DNA from: Actinobacteria bacterium 69-20
GTDB taxonomy: Bacteria > Actinomycetota > Actinomycetes > Mycobacteriales > Nakamurellaceae
Assembly: GCA_001897425.1 (NCBI GenBank)
Contig: MKSW01000021.1
Coordinates: 97,866-150,925 of the forward strand
DNA length: 53,060 nt
Reading direction: 5' to 3'
Shown here: in pieces, positions 22,893 to 31,638 of the stretch
Position numbering within the stretch: position 1 is the stretch's first letter
Layout of the letters: the number at the start of each line of letters is the position of its first letter
Position numbers and translations under genes: made by a program
The notes under the pieces: model-generated
Seen by the model: only the letters and a program-made list of their open reading frames with translations
The model's database searches: none
Told to the model about the DNA's origin: nothing

Positions 22893-24326
22893 ATGACTGC
22901 CGATGCCGCGGACGGATTGATCGCGTATCTGAAGGCCTCGCCGTCGCCGTTCCATGCGGTCGCGACATCGGCGCGGCTTCTCGAAGCGGCCGGCTTTTCG
23001 GGTATGACGGAGTCCTCGCCGATGCCCACGGCGCCAGGACGGCACTACCTGATCCGCGGCGGCTCGCTGGTCGCATGGTCGACGGAGCGCGCCGCCGGAC
23101 CGGCCACCCCCTTCCGCGTGGTCGGCGCGCACACCGACAGCCCGAACCTGCGCATCAAACCGCAGCCGGACCTGGCGCGGGCAGGTTTCCGGCAGCTCGG
23201 CGTCGAGGTGTACGGCGGCCCGCTGCTCAGCTCCTGGCTCGACCGCGATCTCGGCCTCTCCGGGCGTGTGACGATCCGGGCCGGCACGGAACTGGACGCG
23301 ATCCGGGCGCGCGCGGCGCGGGACCTCGTCATCTCCGCAACTGGTTCTGTCGCAGCCGATGCCGAGGATGACGACCCTTCTGAGGTGATGCCCGCGCCGG
23401 GAGATGCCGCGCCCGCGGGGGCCACTACCGTGCTCGTGCGCTTCGACGAGCCGCTGCTCCGGGTGGCGCAACTGGCCATCCACCTCGACCGCGCGGTGAA
23501 CACCGACGGCGTGAAACTCAATCCGCAGCAGCATCTCTCACCGATCTGGGGGCTCGGCGCGGAACCGGGGGACTTCACCGCCTTCCTCGCGGAACAGATC
23601 GGCGTCGACCGAGCCGACGTGCTCGGGTGGGACGTGATGACCCACGACGTGCAGGGGCCGCAGCGGATCGGCGCCGAGCGGGAGTTCGTCGCTGGCGGAC
23701 GGATGGACAACCTCGCGACGAGCTTCGCCGGAACGCGAGCGCTGATCGACGCCTGCGACGCCCCGGCGGTAAATGCGACAGCCACTGGGCCGCAACCGAT
23801 TCCGCTCCTGGTGTTGTTCGATCACGAGGAGGTCGGCAGTACCTCGGAGCGCGGCGCGAACTCCACCCTGCTGCCGAGCGTTCTGGAGCGGATCGTGATG
23901 TCCCGCGGCGGGTCTCGGGACGACTATCACCGCGCCATGGCCGCGACGGTGATCGCGTCCGGCGACATGGCCCACGCGACGCACCCGAACTACGTCGACA
24001 AACACGAGCCGCAGCACCAGATCTCGATCGGCGGCGGACCGGTCCTCAAGATCAACAACCAGCTGCGGTACGCGACCGGAGCCCCGGGGGCGGCTGCGTT
24101 CGTGCTCGCCTGCGAGCAGGCCGATGTGCCGCTGCAGCGGTTCGTCACCCGGTCCGACCTGCCCTGCGGATCGACCGTCGGCCCCATGACGGCCGCCCAG
24201 ACCGGCGCCGAGACAGTCGATTTCGGCGCGCCGATGCTCTCCATGCACTCCGCCCGCGAGCTGGTCGGAACCGCCGACCAGGCCATGTACGCCGCCGCGC
24301 TCGCCGCCTTCCTCGCCCCCGGATGA
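22893..24326 (+). CDS. M18 family aspartyl aminopeptidase
   Basis: 477 residues from the ATG at 22893 with GGGAGAGTGGGGG upstream. Metal and catalytic motifs are intact: RVVGAHTDSPNLRIKP (first His-Asp), VLFDHEEVGSTSERGAN (Glu-Glu), GGRMDNLATSF (bridging Asp), SGDMAHATHPNY, and SMHSARELVG (last His). It is a cytosolic di-zinc exopeptidase that removes N-terminal residues, preferring Asp/Glu in studied members. Two stretches differ from the family: SGMTESSPMPTAPG near residue 36, beside a TATGACG word, and an acidic loop near 150 (AADAEDDDPSEVMP). Both look like surface-loop changes, not damage. Confidence 0.92.
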   Translation: MTADAADGLIAYLKASPSPFHAVATSARLLEAAGFSGMTESSPMPTAPGRHYLIRGGSLVAWSTERAAGPATPFRVVGAHTDSPNLRIKPQPDLARAGFRQLGVEVYGGPLLSSWLDRDLGLSGRVTIRAGTELDAIRARAARDLVISATGSVAADAEDDDPSEVMPAPGDAAPAGATTVLVRFDEPLLRVAQLAIHLDRAVNTDGVKLNPQQHLSPIWGLGAEPGDFTAFLAEQIGVDRADVLGWDVMTHDVQGPQRIGAEREFVAGGRMDNLATSFAGTRALIDACDAPAVNATATGPQPIPLLVLFDHEEVGSTSERGANSTLLPSVLERIVMSRGGSRDDYHRAMAATVIASGDMAHATHPNYVDKHEPQHQISIGGGPVLKINNQLRYATGAPGAAAFVLACEQADVPLQRFVTRSDLPCGSTVGPMTAAQTGAETVDFGAPMLSMHSARELVGTADQAMYAAALAAFLAPG

Positions 24327-24341
24327 TCACCTGTTGCGTGC

Positions 24342-24368
24342 GATTCGTTGCGGAATTCGGAACGAATC
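24342..24368. terminator. Bidirectional stem-loop between convergent genes
   Basis: GATTCGTT (24342-24349) and AACGAATC (24361-24368) are perfectly complementary across 11 bases. It lies between the aminopeptidase stop (24326) and the MarR stop (24389), so it can end both transcripts. Confidence 0.6.
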
Positions 24369-24388
24369 CCACACCAAAGATGATCTTC

Positions 24389-24856
24389 CTAAATGGCGCG
24401 ACGGGCGGAGTCGAGCACGACACCCAACCGGTCGAAAACCTCCGCGCCGAGCTGCTCGCGGACGGCTCCGAGGTAGGCGCCAGCCGCATCGTCGAGGCGG
24501 GTGAGCCGTTGCTGCCCGTTGGCCGATAGGTGGATCACCACGAGCCGGCGATCGGACAGATCCGGTCGGCGGTAGACAAGCGCGTTGCTGGCCAACGAGT
24601 CCACGATCCGGGTGAGCGAGGCCGGCGGGATATCGAGCGCCTTGGTGAGTTCGCCCATGGTGCAGCCGGTTTCGGTGAGGCTGCGCAGCACCCGCCACTG
24701 ATCGAGACTCGCGCCGTGCGCCGCCAAGGCCGCGCCGAGCCCACCCACGACCACCCGGTGCACGCCGAGCAGCGCCTCGACGACCGCTGTCGGAGGCGCT
24801 ATGGCCGGAGGCGCAGCGGTTGGGCGTGCGGTGGCCGGTCGTGTGGTGGCCGCCAT
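24389..24856 (-). CDS. MarR family transcriptional regulator of the amide locus
   Basis: 155 residues from the ATG at 24856, with GAGGAG upstream. LDQWRVLRSLTETGCTMGELTKAL, DIPPASLTRIVDSLASNALVYR and RPDLSDRRLVVIHLSANG are the winged-helix core (each shown in part). DxRR at SDRRLV is the conserved wing. The first 24 residues are a low-complexity Ala/Pro/Thr stretch. It is divergent from the AmiC-like sensor with only 45 bases between starts, so one operator could control both. MarR proteins usually repress and are released by small ligands; amides or their derivatives are candidates here (inference). Confidence 0.88.
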   Translation of the reverse strand: MAATTRPATARPTAAPPAIAPPTAVVEALLGVHRVVVGGLGAALAAHGASLDQWRVLRSLTETGCTMGELTKALDIPPASLTRIVDSLASNALVYRRPDLSDRRLVVIHLSANGQQRLTRLDDAAGAYLGAVREQLGAEVFDRLGVVLDSARRAI

Positions 24857-24901
24857 TCCGCTCCTCCTCGCCGGGTTGCCGATCACGATACGCTCCCGGG
24901 T

Positions 24902-26020
24902 ATGACGGATTCGGCGGACATTCGCAGCCCGGCCGAATTGCTCTACGCCGGGCCGGACCCGCGCGTCGTGCGGATCGGCGTGCTCGTGCCGATGTCGGGC
25001 GTGCTCGGGCTCACCGGGCCGTCCGGGCTCGCCTACGCGGAACTCGCGGCGCGCGAGTTCAATGCCGCCGGCGGCGCGCACGGCCGGCCGATGGAGTTGG
25101 TACCCGTCGACGCGGGGCAACCGGCGACCCACGTCGTCTCCGCGGTCCGCGCGCTGGTGGACTCGTGCCTGGTGGACGCCCTGGTCGGCTTCCACACCAG
25201 CGACGTTCGCCGCGCGGTCGATACCGCTATCGGCGGGCGGGTGATGTCCGTCTTCACGCCTCCGCACGAGGGCGGGCCGGTCGCTGCCCGCGCGGTGCGC
25301 CTCGGGGAATCGCCTGCGGCGCAACTCATTCCGACAATGCGCTGGCTTCACGAACATCGTCATATTCGTCGCTGGGCGCTCGTGGGGAACGACTACATCT
25401 GGCCCCAGGCGATGCACCGGACGGCACGGCGCGTGGTCGGGCAGCTGTACGGCGACGTCGTCTTCGACCGACTCGTGCCCGTCGGCGTGCTGCACCTCGA
25501 TCGGCTGCTGCACGGGCTCGACGCGGCGCGCCCGGACGCGGTGGTGGTGAGCCTGGTAGGCAGCGACCTCGTCGCGTTCAATCGGGCCTTCCGCGCGGCC
25601 GGGCTCGACCGCCGGATGATCCGGCTGTCCGGCTCGCTGGAGGAGAACTGCCTGCTCGCGTCCGGCGGGGATGACGGCGGCGAGCTCTACGCGTGCATGC
25701 GATCGTTGCCCTCCATCGCCGATCCCCGGCACGAGGATCTGGCCGCGGCCGCTGACCGGGCGTTCGGGCCGACTGCCCCGCCGCTCGACGCGTACGCCGA
25801 GGGTTGTTACGACGGTGTCCACCTCGCCGGGGCCATGGCCCGGACCGGGAACCTCACCGCCGCGACCGCGACAGTCGTTGCGCACCATATGGTGTCGACG
25901 CCGCGCGGCACGGACGTCGCGGACTTCTGGCGCGGCACCCCGCTCGGTGCGCCGTCGCGGCGAATGAACCTGGCGGTGGCCGATGGGCTCGACCTGCGGG
26001 TAGTCGCGACCTTCGACTGA
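24902..26020 (+). CDS. Cytosolic amide-sensor-like protein (AmiC type, periplasmic-binding fold)
   Basis: 372 residues from the ATG at 24902. VVRIGVLVPMSGVLGLTGPSG starts a type I periplasmic-binding fold as in Liv-type binding proteins and AmiC (shown in part). YAELAAREFNAAGGAHGRPM and LVGNDYIWPQAMHRTARRVV are the conserved lobes; DAYAEGCYDGVHLAGAMA and MNLAVADGLDLRVVATFD close it, as in AmiC and amide-urea binding proteins. There is no signal peptide and no Cys lipobox, so it should stay in the cytosol. AmiC in Pseudomonas is such a protein, binding amides and controlling the antiterminator AmiR. No AmiR is present here; a MarR gene takes its place. The permease and formamidase follow. Confidence 0.8.
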   Translation: MTDSADIRSPAELLYAGPDPRVVRIGVLVPMSGVLGLTGPSGLAYAELAAREFNAAGGAHGRPMELVPVDAGQPATHVVSAVRALVDSCLVDALVGFHTSDVRRAVDTAIGGRVMSVFTPPHEGGPVAARAVRLGESPAAQLIPTMRWLHEHRHIRRWALVGNDYIWPQAMHRTARRVVGQLYGDVVFDRLVPVGVLHLDRLLHGLDAARPDAVVVSLVGSDLVAFNRAFRAAGLDRRMIRLSGSLEENCLLASGGDDGGELYACMRSLPSIADPRHEDLAAAADRAFGPTAPPLDAYAEGCYDGVHLAGAMARTGNLTAATATVVAHHMVSTPRGTDVADFWRGTPLGAPSRRMNLAVADGLDLRVVATFD

Positions 26021-26090
26021 CTCCGAGCGGACTCCTCGCCGGACTCCCGCCCACTCCCGCGTTTGCGTCGGGCGAAGGCCCAAACTATTT

Positions 26091-26108
26091 CCAGATGGAA
26101 CGATCTGG
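26091..26108. promoter_or_regulatory. Candidate operator before the permease-formamidase operon
   Basis: CCAGAT (26091-26096) and ATCTGG (26103-26108) form an inverted repeat with a 6-base spacer, 55 bases before the permease start. The surrounding 26081-26115 stretch is unusually AT-rich for this genome, as expected of a promoter. The nearby MarR regulator is the natural candidate to bind it. No second copy was seen in the 45-base MarR/AmiC gap. Confidence 0.45.
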
Positions 26109-26162
26109 AGTAACCTTCACATCGAAAAAGCGAACGGCACGACCGGCGTGAAGGAACAGTCC

Positions 26163-27650
26163 ATGGCGAACGAAGCAGCAGGCACCGGACCGACTTCCAC
26201 CGGCGGCACCGCGAACACCGCCGGCACAGATCAAACCGCCGACGGCACCACCGACATCGCCCAGTACGGCTACAAACAGGAACTCAAGCGATCGCTCACC
26301 TTCAGCGACCTCTTGATCTACGGCCTCATCTTCATGGTGCCCATCGCCCCGTTCGGCATCTTCGGCTCGGTCTTCGCCAGCTCCGGCGGCATGGTCGCAC
26401 TCACCTACGCCATCGGCATGGTCGCCATGATGTTTACCGCCAACTCCTACGCCCAGATGTCCCGCGCCTTCCCGATGGCTGGCTCCGTCTACACGTACGC
26501 CGGCCGCGGCATCGGCGCCCCCGTCGGCTTCATGGCCGGCTGGATGATCCTGCTCGACTACTTCCTGGTCCCCGCGCTGCTCTACCTGGTCGCCTCGGTC
26601 GCGATGAACTCGTTGGTCCCGGCCGTCCCGGTGTGGCTGTGGTTGGTCGTCTTCGTCGTCTTGAACACCGTGGTGAACTACAGCGGCATCGAGATGACGG
26701 CCCGCGTCAACAAAATCATGCTCATCGCCGAGCTCATCGTGCTCGCCATCTTTCTCGTGATCGGCATCGTCGCGCTCGCGAACGGGAGGGGTCGCGGCTT
26801 CAACTTCGACGCGATCTTCAGCGCGCACACCTTCTCGTGGGGGCTCGTGTTCGGAGCGGTTTCCGTTGCGGTGCTGAGCTTTTTGGGCTTCGACGGCATC
26901 TCCATGCTCGCCGAGGAGAACCGCGCCAAGGCCAAGGCGATCGGCCGCGCGATGGTCGCCGCGCTGCTGCTGGCCGGCACCTTGTTCATCGTCCAGACGT
27001 GGGTCGCCTCGCTGTTGGTCACCGACCCGGCCGGTCTGATCGCCTCCGGTGATCCCGACGGAACCGCCTTCTATGATGCTGCCCGGGTCGCGGGTGGTGC
27101 ATGGCTCTCCGCGCTCACCGCATTCGCGACCGCGATCTCCTGGGGCTTCGCGAACTCGCTCGTGGCCCAGGCCGCCACCTCCCGGCTGCTCTTCGCGATG
27201 GCCCGCGACAAGCAGCTACCGCGCTTCCTGTCGAAGGTCAACCCGAAACACCAGGTCCCGGTCAACGCCACGCTGCTGGTTGCGCTGCTCTCGCTGGCGC
27301 TGGGCATCTACATGGCCGAGCGCTCGAACGGCATCGAGCTGCTGTCGACGCTGGTCAACTTCGGCGCACTCACCGCGTTCCTGGTGCTGCACGTGAGCGT
27401 GGTGGTGCACTTCGTCGGCCGGCGGCACAGCAGACGATGGTGGGCGCATCTCGTCGCGCCGATCATCGGCTTCGCGATCCTCGCTTACGTGGTGATCAAC
27501 GCGAAGATCGCGGCGCAGACGCTCGGCTTCGTCTGGTTCGCCATCGGCATCGTGATCCTCGTCGTGCTCATCGCCATGGGGCGGCGGCCGCGGCTCGCGG
27601 GCGTGGCCGACGATCAGTCCGCGGATTCCGCGGCCACGGAAGGAGTCTGA
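26163..27650 (+). CDS. APC-superfamily amino acid / amine permease
   Basis: 495 residues from the ATG at 26163 (GAAGGAA upstream); a GTG at 26148 is in frame. After 45 Thr/Gly-rich residues come about 12 membrane helices. LTFSDLLIYGLIFMVPIAPF and GIFGSVFASSGGMVALTYAIG are helix 1 features of the APC family, and FPMAGSVYTYAGRGIGAPVG and SFLGFDGISMLAEENR are strongly conserved. It should import an amino acid, amine or related small compound. It is followed by formamidase with only 2 bases between stop and start, so the substrate may be an amide or amine that yields one. Confidence 0.9.
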   Translation: MANEAAGTGPTSTGGTANTAGTDQTADGTTDIAQYGYKQELKRSLTFSDLLIYGLIFMVPIAPFGIFGSVFASSGGMVALTYAIGMVAMMFTANSYAQMSRAFPMAGSVYTYAGRGIGAPVGFMAGWMILLDYFLVPALLYLVASVAMNSLVPAVPVWLWLVVFVVLNTVVNYSGIEMTARVNKIMLIAELIVLAIFLVIGIVALANGRGRGFNFDAIFSAHTFSWGLVFGAVSVAVLSFLGFDGISMLAEENRAKAKAIGRAMVAALLLAGTLFIVQTWVASLLVTDPAGLIASGDPDGTAFYDAARVAGGAWLSALTAFATAISWGFANSLVAQAATSRLLFAMARDKQLPRFLSKVNPKHQVPVNATLLVALLSLALGIYMAERSNGIELLSTLVNFGALTAFLVLHVSVVVHFVGRRHSRRWWAHLVAPIIGFAILAYVVINAKIAAQTLGFVWFAIGIVILVVLIAMGRRPRLAGVADDQSADSAATEGV

Positions 27651-27652
27651 TC

Positions 27653-28666
27653 ATGGCGGTCCTGAAGCTGGATGCCGCGGAAGCCAACCTCTCGTACTCC
27701 TTCGGCGGACACGAGCCGCGGCTGCACGCCAGCCCCGGCGACGTGATCGTGGTGGACACCGAGGACTGCTTCGGCGGCTTGGTGCGCACCGTCGACGACC
27801 TGCCCAGCCAGGTGTGCGCGTTCCCCTACCTCAACCCCGTCACCGGGCCGATCTTCGTGGCAGGCGCCGAGGTCGGTGACACGCTCGCCGTGCACTTCGT
27901 GGAGATCGCCCCGGCCCGCGACTACTGCTTCTCGTCCACGTTCCCGCACTTCGGCGCGCTCACCACTACGCATCAGACCGCGATGCTGCACGACGCGCTG
28001 CCCGAGGTGGTCTGGCGGTACGACGTCGACGTCGCCCGCGGCGTCGCCGTATTCCACGCGCGGCAGGGCGACTTCGCGCTGGAGCTGCCGCTCGATCCCA
28101 TGCACGGCACCGTCGGCGTGGCGCCCGCCGCCGACGAAGTGATCATGTCCATCACCCCGGGCGCGCACGGCGGCAATATGGACACCCCCGAGCTGCGCGC
28201 GGGCACCACGGTCTACTTCGGCGTCAACGTTCCCGGCGCCATGCTGGCCCTGGGCGACGGGCACTGCCGCCAGGGCGAGGGCGAGACTTGCGGCACCGGA
28301 CTCGAAGCGGCGATGCGCACCACGATCGTCATCGACGTGCTCAAGGGCGCCGAAACCCCTTGGCCCCGTTTGGAATCCGACGAGTTCCTGATGTCGACCG
28401 GCTCGGTGCGACCGCTCGAGGATGCGTTCCGCATCAGCCAGCACGACCTCGTCGGGTGGACCGGCGGCCTGACCGGGCTCTCCCAGCTGGACGCCCTGCA
28501 GGTGGTGAGCCAGGCCGGGCTCGCACCCGTCGGAAACGTCGTGGACACCAACTACACGATGGTCGCGAAGCTCCCGAAAGCCGTTCTCGGGTCGGGGGTC
28601 TCAGCGTACGGCGGGATGCATGCGCGGATGCGCGCCGCGGCCGCCGAGTATCTCGCATCCCGCTGA
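27653..28666 (+). CDS. Acetamidase/formamidase family amidohydrolase
   Basis: 337 residues from the ATG at 27653, with AAGGAG just upstream. The family core ITPGAHGGNMDTPELRAGTT, then VYFGVNVPGAMLALGDGHCR and QGEGETCGTGLE, is well conserved (the usual form is GDxHxxQGxGExCGT). These enzymes hydrolyse short aliphatic amides such as formamide and acetamide to ammonia and the acid. Cotranscribed with the permease; MarR and the AmiC-like sensor are upstream. The set makes a plausible nitrogen-scavenging system for amides. A hairpin follows 14 bases after the stop. Confidence 0.92.
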   Translation: MAVLKLDAAEANLSYSFGGHEPRLHASPGDVIVVDTEDCFGGLVRTVDDLPSQVCAFPYLNPVTGPIFVAGAEVGDTLAVHFVEIAPARDYCFSSTFPHFGALTTTHQTAMLHDALPEVVWRYDVDVARGVAVFHARQGDFALELPLDPMHGTVGVAPAADEVIMSITPGAHGGNMDTPELRAGTTVYFGVNVPGAMLALGDGHCRQGEGETCGTGLEAAMRTTIVIDVLKGAETPWPRLESDEFLMSTGSVRPLEDAFRISQHDLVGWTGGLTGLSQLDALQVVSQAGLAPVGNVVDTNYTMVAKLPKAVLGSGVSAYGGMHARMRAAAAEYLASR

Positions 28667-28680
28667 CCATCGGGCCGCTG

Positions 28681-28720
28681 ATGACGCTCCTCGCGCGCGA
28701 AGCGCGCCAAGCCTCGTCAT
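28681..28720. terminator. Long imperfect palindrome after the formamidase gene
   Basis: ATGACG at 28681 pairs with CGTCAT at 28715-28720; the centre is GCGCGC (28693-28698), GAA, GCGCGC (28702-28707). The GC-rich centre is a strong terminator-type stem. The outer arms repeat the TGACG word seen elsewhere. The remaining gap to 28884 contains TATAGT at 28768, a possible -10 element for the next operon. Confidence 0.5.
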
Positions 28721-28883
28721 AGTCGGTGATACCCAGTCGGATACTCGACGGACCTTGATCGCTCCCGTATAGTTCGCCGGACAACGGTGCTGTCGACGAC
28801 GCGATGGGCGGGCCGCAAGGACCCGTACGCCGCCGACGGCGGTGCTTCATGTGCAAAGTCGGGTAACACTCGAAGGAGTTCGC

Positions 28884-30245
28884 ATGGGGTTCATCAAGGC
28901 GTTCGCCGGGTCCGTCGGCGGGATGCTCGCCGACCAGTGGAAGGATTTCCTCACTCCCCCACCGGATATCGCGCCGACCGCAGCGATCTTCCCGGCGGTA
29001 CCGCAGGGCCAGAACGCCGGCCGCGGCTCGAACACCAAGGGCTCCGAGCACATCATCACGAACGGCAGCCGGATCGTCGTGCCCGAGGGCTACGGGCTGG
29101 TCACGTTCCAGGACGGGGCGCTCACCGCGTTCGTAGCGGAGCCGGGCGGGTTCATCTGGGCGTCGAACGACCCGAACTCGCAGTCGTTGTTCGCCGGCGA
29201 CGGGTTCCTGTCCTCGACGGTGAAGATGTCCTGGGAGCGGTTCAAGTTCGGCGGTCAACCGGGTTCGCAGCAGTTGGCGTTCTACGTCAACCTGAAGGAG
29301 ATCCCGAACAACCGATTCGGCACACAGTCCGAGATCTATTGGGACGACGCGTATCTCGGTGCCCAGGTCGGCGCGGTGACGCGCGGTACGTACACGATCA
29401 AGATCGTCGACCCGATCCTGTTCATCAAGGGATTCGTGCCCGCCACCTATTACGGCGCCGCGCCGCGGGTGTTCGACTTCACCGACCTGGACAACGACGC
29501 CGCCAGCCAGCTGTTCAACGAGGTGGTCGGCTCGCTCGCCGCGGCCTTCTCGCACTACACGAACGACCCGAGCCAGGGGAACCGGATCGCCAAGATCCAG
29601 GGCGACGCCATCGGGTTCGCGCAGTCGCTGTCGGCCGCGGTCGAGCAGGGGTACCAGTGGACCTCCGACCGCGGGCTCACCATCGTCAAGGTCGCCTTGC
29701 AAGCGATCGAATATGACGAGGACACCCGCGCACTGCTGTCCGATGTGAAGAAGGCGGACGCGCTCGCGGGCGCGCGGGGCAACTCGTTCATGCAGCAGGC
29801 CGCGGCCCGCGGCATCCAGGCCGCCGGCGAGTCCGGCGGCGGAGGTGCGGGCATGGCGATCCTCGGCATGGGCATGAACGCCGCCGGTGGAGCGGTGTCC
29901 GGGTTGCAGCAGCCCGTCTACCAGCAGCCGCCTGCGGGATACCCGCAGCAGGGGTACCAGCAGCAGGGCTATCCGCCGCCGGGGTACGCCGCTCCACCGG
30001 GATACCCGCCGCAGGGTTATGCGCCGCCGCCCGGATACCCGCCCGTGCCGGGCTACCCGCCGCAGGCGCCCGGGCAGGCGCCCCCGCAGCCACCGCCTCC
30101 CGCGGCGCCCGATCCCGCGACGCAGGCCGCGCCGGCTGCGGACGATCCGATCGCGAAGCTGACGCAGCTCAAGACCATGCTCGACAATGGGCTCATCACC
30201 CAGGCCGACTACGACGCGGCCAAGGCCAAAGCACTGGGGCTGTAG
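28884..30245 (+). CDS. SPFH-like (virion core/YdjI-type) protein with C-terminal SHOCT motif
   Basis: 453 residues from the ATG at 28884 with GAAGGAG upstream. Residues 1-300 match the SPFH-like group related to poxvirus core-like proteins (SEHIITNGSRIVVPEGYGLV, FQDGALTAFVAEPGGFIW, TYTIKIVDPILFIKGFVP). Residues about 345-415 are a Pro/Gly/Tyr/Gln-rich tail with repeats of GYPPxGY type, and the last 30 (DPIAKLTQLKTMLDNGLITQ) are a SHOCT oligomerisation motif. In Bacillus, the related YdjI works with the YdjGH membrane proteins and PspA in envelope stress (from memory). The two following genes match that plan. Confidence 0.82.
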   Translation: MGFIKAFAGSVGGMLADQWKDFLTPPPDIAPTAAIFPAVPQGQNAGRGSNTKGSEHIITNGSRIVVPEGYGLVTFQDGALTAFVAEPGGFIWASNDPNSQSLFAGDGFLSSTVKMSWERFKFGGQPGSQQLAFYVNLKEIPNNRFGTQSEIYWDDAYLGAQVGAVTRGTYTIKIVDPILFIKGFVPATYYGAAPRVFDFTDLDNDAASQLFNEVVGSLAAAFSHYTNDPSQGNRIAKIQGDAIGFAQSLSAAVEQGYQWTSDRGLTIVKVALQAIEYDEDTRALLSDVKKADALAGARGNSFMQQAAARGIQAAGESGGGGAGMAILGMGMNAAGGAVSGLQQPVYQQPPAGYPQQGYQQQGYPPPGYAAPPGYPPQGYAPPPGYPPVPGYPPQAPGQAPPQPPPPAAPDPATQAAPAADDPIAKLTQLKTMLDNGLITQADYDAAKAKALGL

Positions 30246-30249
30246 CGCC

Positions 30250-31638
30250 ATGGACACCGCTCCCGGCGAGAGCCAGGTCGCCGGTCCACCACGGCAATGG
30301 AGCCCGGCCGAGCCCGCGCCCCTGCCGCCGGCGCCGTGGCATACCGCCGGCCCGCCGCCACCACCGTCGGCGCCGGTGTCTCCCGGGGCTCCCGGCCCGA
30401 TGCCCCCTGCGGCCAGCGGCCCGCCCCCGCCCGCCTTCGGGCCCGCAGCCGTGGCGGTCGCGGAGCCAACCGGCCCCGCGGTGGTGCAGACCGACGTCGG
30501 CGCCAAGGACGGGCTGGCGAAGTGTTCCCGGTGCGGCTCCACGGATATCGCGCTGAACATCGCGACCGGGCACCTGCGGTGCAACTTCTGCCGGTTCGAA
30601 CAGGCCAGCCCGAACGCGCTCGCCACCTACCACCTGGACGGTGACCCGAAGCTGCTCACCGGCCTGGTCGTCGGATCGGGCTCCGCGGACATCGTGCCAT
30701 CCACCGACGAGGTGCTCACCTTCAAGTGCGCTGCCTGCGGCGCGGAAGTCGTCATCGACACCAAGTCGAGCATGCAGGCCCGGTGCCACTGGTGCCGCAA
30801 CACGCTGTCGATGAATCAGCAGATCCCCAACGGCGCCGTGCCGGACATGATCCTGCCGTTCAAGCTCAGCAAGGAGACCGCGGTCGCGAACATCAGCGCG
30901 TTCGTCGGCAAGCGGATGACGTTCGCGCACCCCACGTTCAAGGCCGAGTTCCAGCCGGAGAACGTCATGGGCGTTTATATGCCCTACATGGTGGTCGACG
31001 TCAACGCGAAGATCCGGCTCACCGGGCAGGGCGAACACCAGACGCGGAGCTACACCGAGAAGCACGGCGACAACGAGGAACGGTATTACGACGCGGACGT
31101 GTACGACGTCGCCCGCGCGTTCGACATCTACATCGACGACCTGACCGTCGAGTCGTCCAGCGAACGCCTCGATCAGACGCCCTCGCGCAACTCGAACAAC
31201 ATCATCAACGCGATCATGCCGTTCGACCCGGCCGAATCGGTGACCTACAACTCGAACTATCTGACGGGATTCGCGTCCGAGAAGCGCGACACGAACGTCA
31301 CGGATCTCGCGCCCATCGTCACGACCCAGTCGCAGGACATCGCCCGCTACCAGGCGAACAACACGCTGCAGTTCTACGACCGCGGCGTGCGGTGGGACGA
31401 CGAACAGATCGACCTCGTCGGCCAACGCTGGGTGTCGGCGTACCTGCCGGTGTGGCTGTACAGCTACTACGAGAAGAAGTCCAACGGGAAGTCCTTCGTG
31501 CACTACGTGGCGGTGAACGGCCGCACCGGCAAAACGATGGGATCGGTCCCGATCAACCAGCTCAGGCTGCTCCTGGTGTCCGCGGTGGTCGAGATCATCG
31601 GGATCATCCTGGGCGTGATCATCCTCCTGGTGGCCTGA
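30250..31638 (+). CDS. Zinc-ribbon membrane protein (YdjG-like), partner of the SPFH protein
   Basis: 462 residues, 4 bases after the previous stop. Residues 1-75 are Pro-rich. Two zinc ribbons follow: CSRCGSTDI with CNFCRF (about 92-120) and CAACGAEV with CHWCRN (about 160-185). The middle is a large beta-rich part (ENVMGVYMPYMVVDVNAKIR), and the end LLLVSAVVEIIGIILGVIIL is a transmembrane helix (shown in part). TFIIB-like ribbons in such proteins are thought to be structural or binding modules. It is coupled to the next small membrane gene. The set is likely a membrane-stress or membrane-organising complex (inference from family). Confidence 0.78.
   Translation: MDTAPGESQVAGPPRQWSPAEPAPLPPAPWHTAGPPPPPSAPVSPGAPGPMPPAASGPPPPAFGPAAVAVAEPTGPAVVQTDVGAKDGLAKCSRCGSTDIALNIATGHLRCNFCRFEQASPNALATYHLDGDPKLLTGLVVGSGSADIVPSTDEVLTFKCAACGAEVVIDTKSSMQARCHWCRNTLSMNQQIPNGAVPDMILPFKLSKETAVANISAFVGKRMTFAHPTFKAEFQPENVMGVYMPYMVVDVNAKIRLTGQGEHQTRSYTEKHGDNEERYYDADVYDVARAFDIYIDDLTVESSSERLDQTPSRNSNNIINAIMPFDPAESVTYNSNYLTGFASEKRDTNVTDLAPIVTTQSQDIARYQANNTLQFYDRGVRWDDEQIDLVGQRWVSAYLPVWLYSYYEKKSNGKSFVHYVAVNGRTGKTMGSVPINQLRLLLVSAVVEIIGIILGVIILLVA

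Noticed and set aside
24857-26083. Upstream extension of the MarR frame to 564 residues
   Set aside because: It lies antisense to the AmiC-like gene; MarR proteins are about 150 residues and the ATG at 24856 has a GAGGAG site.
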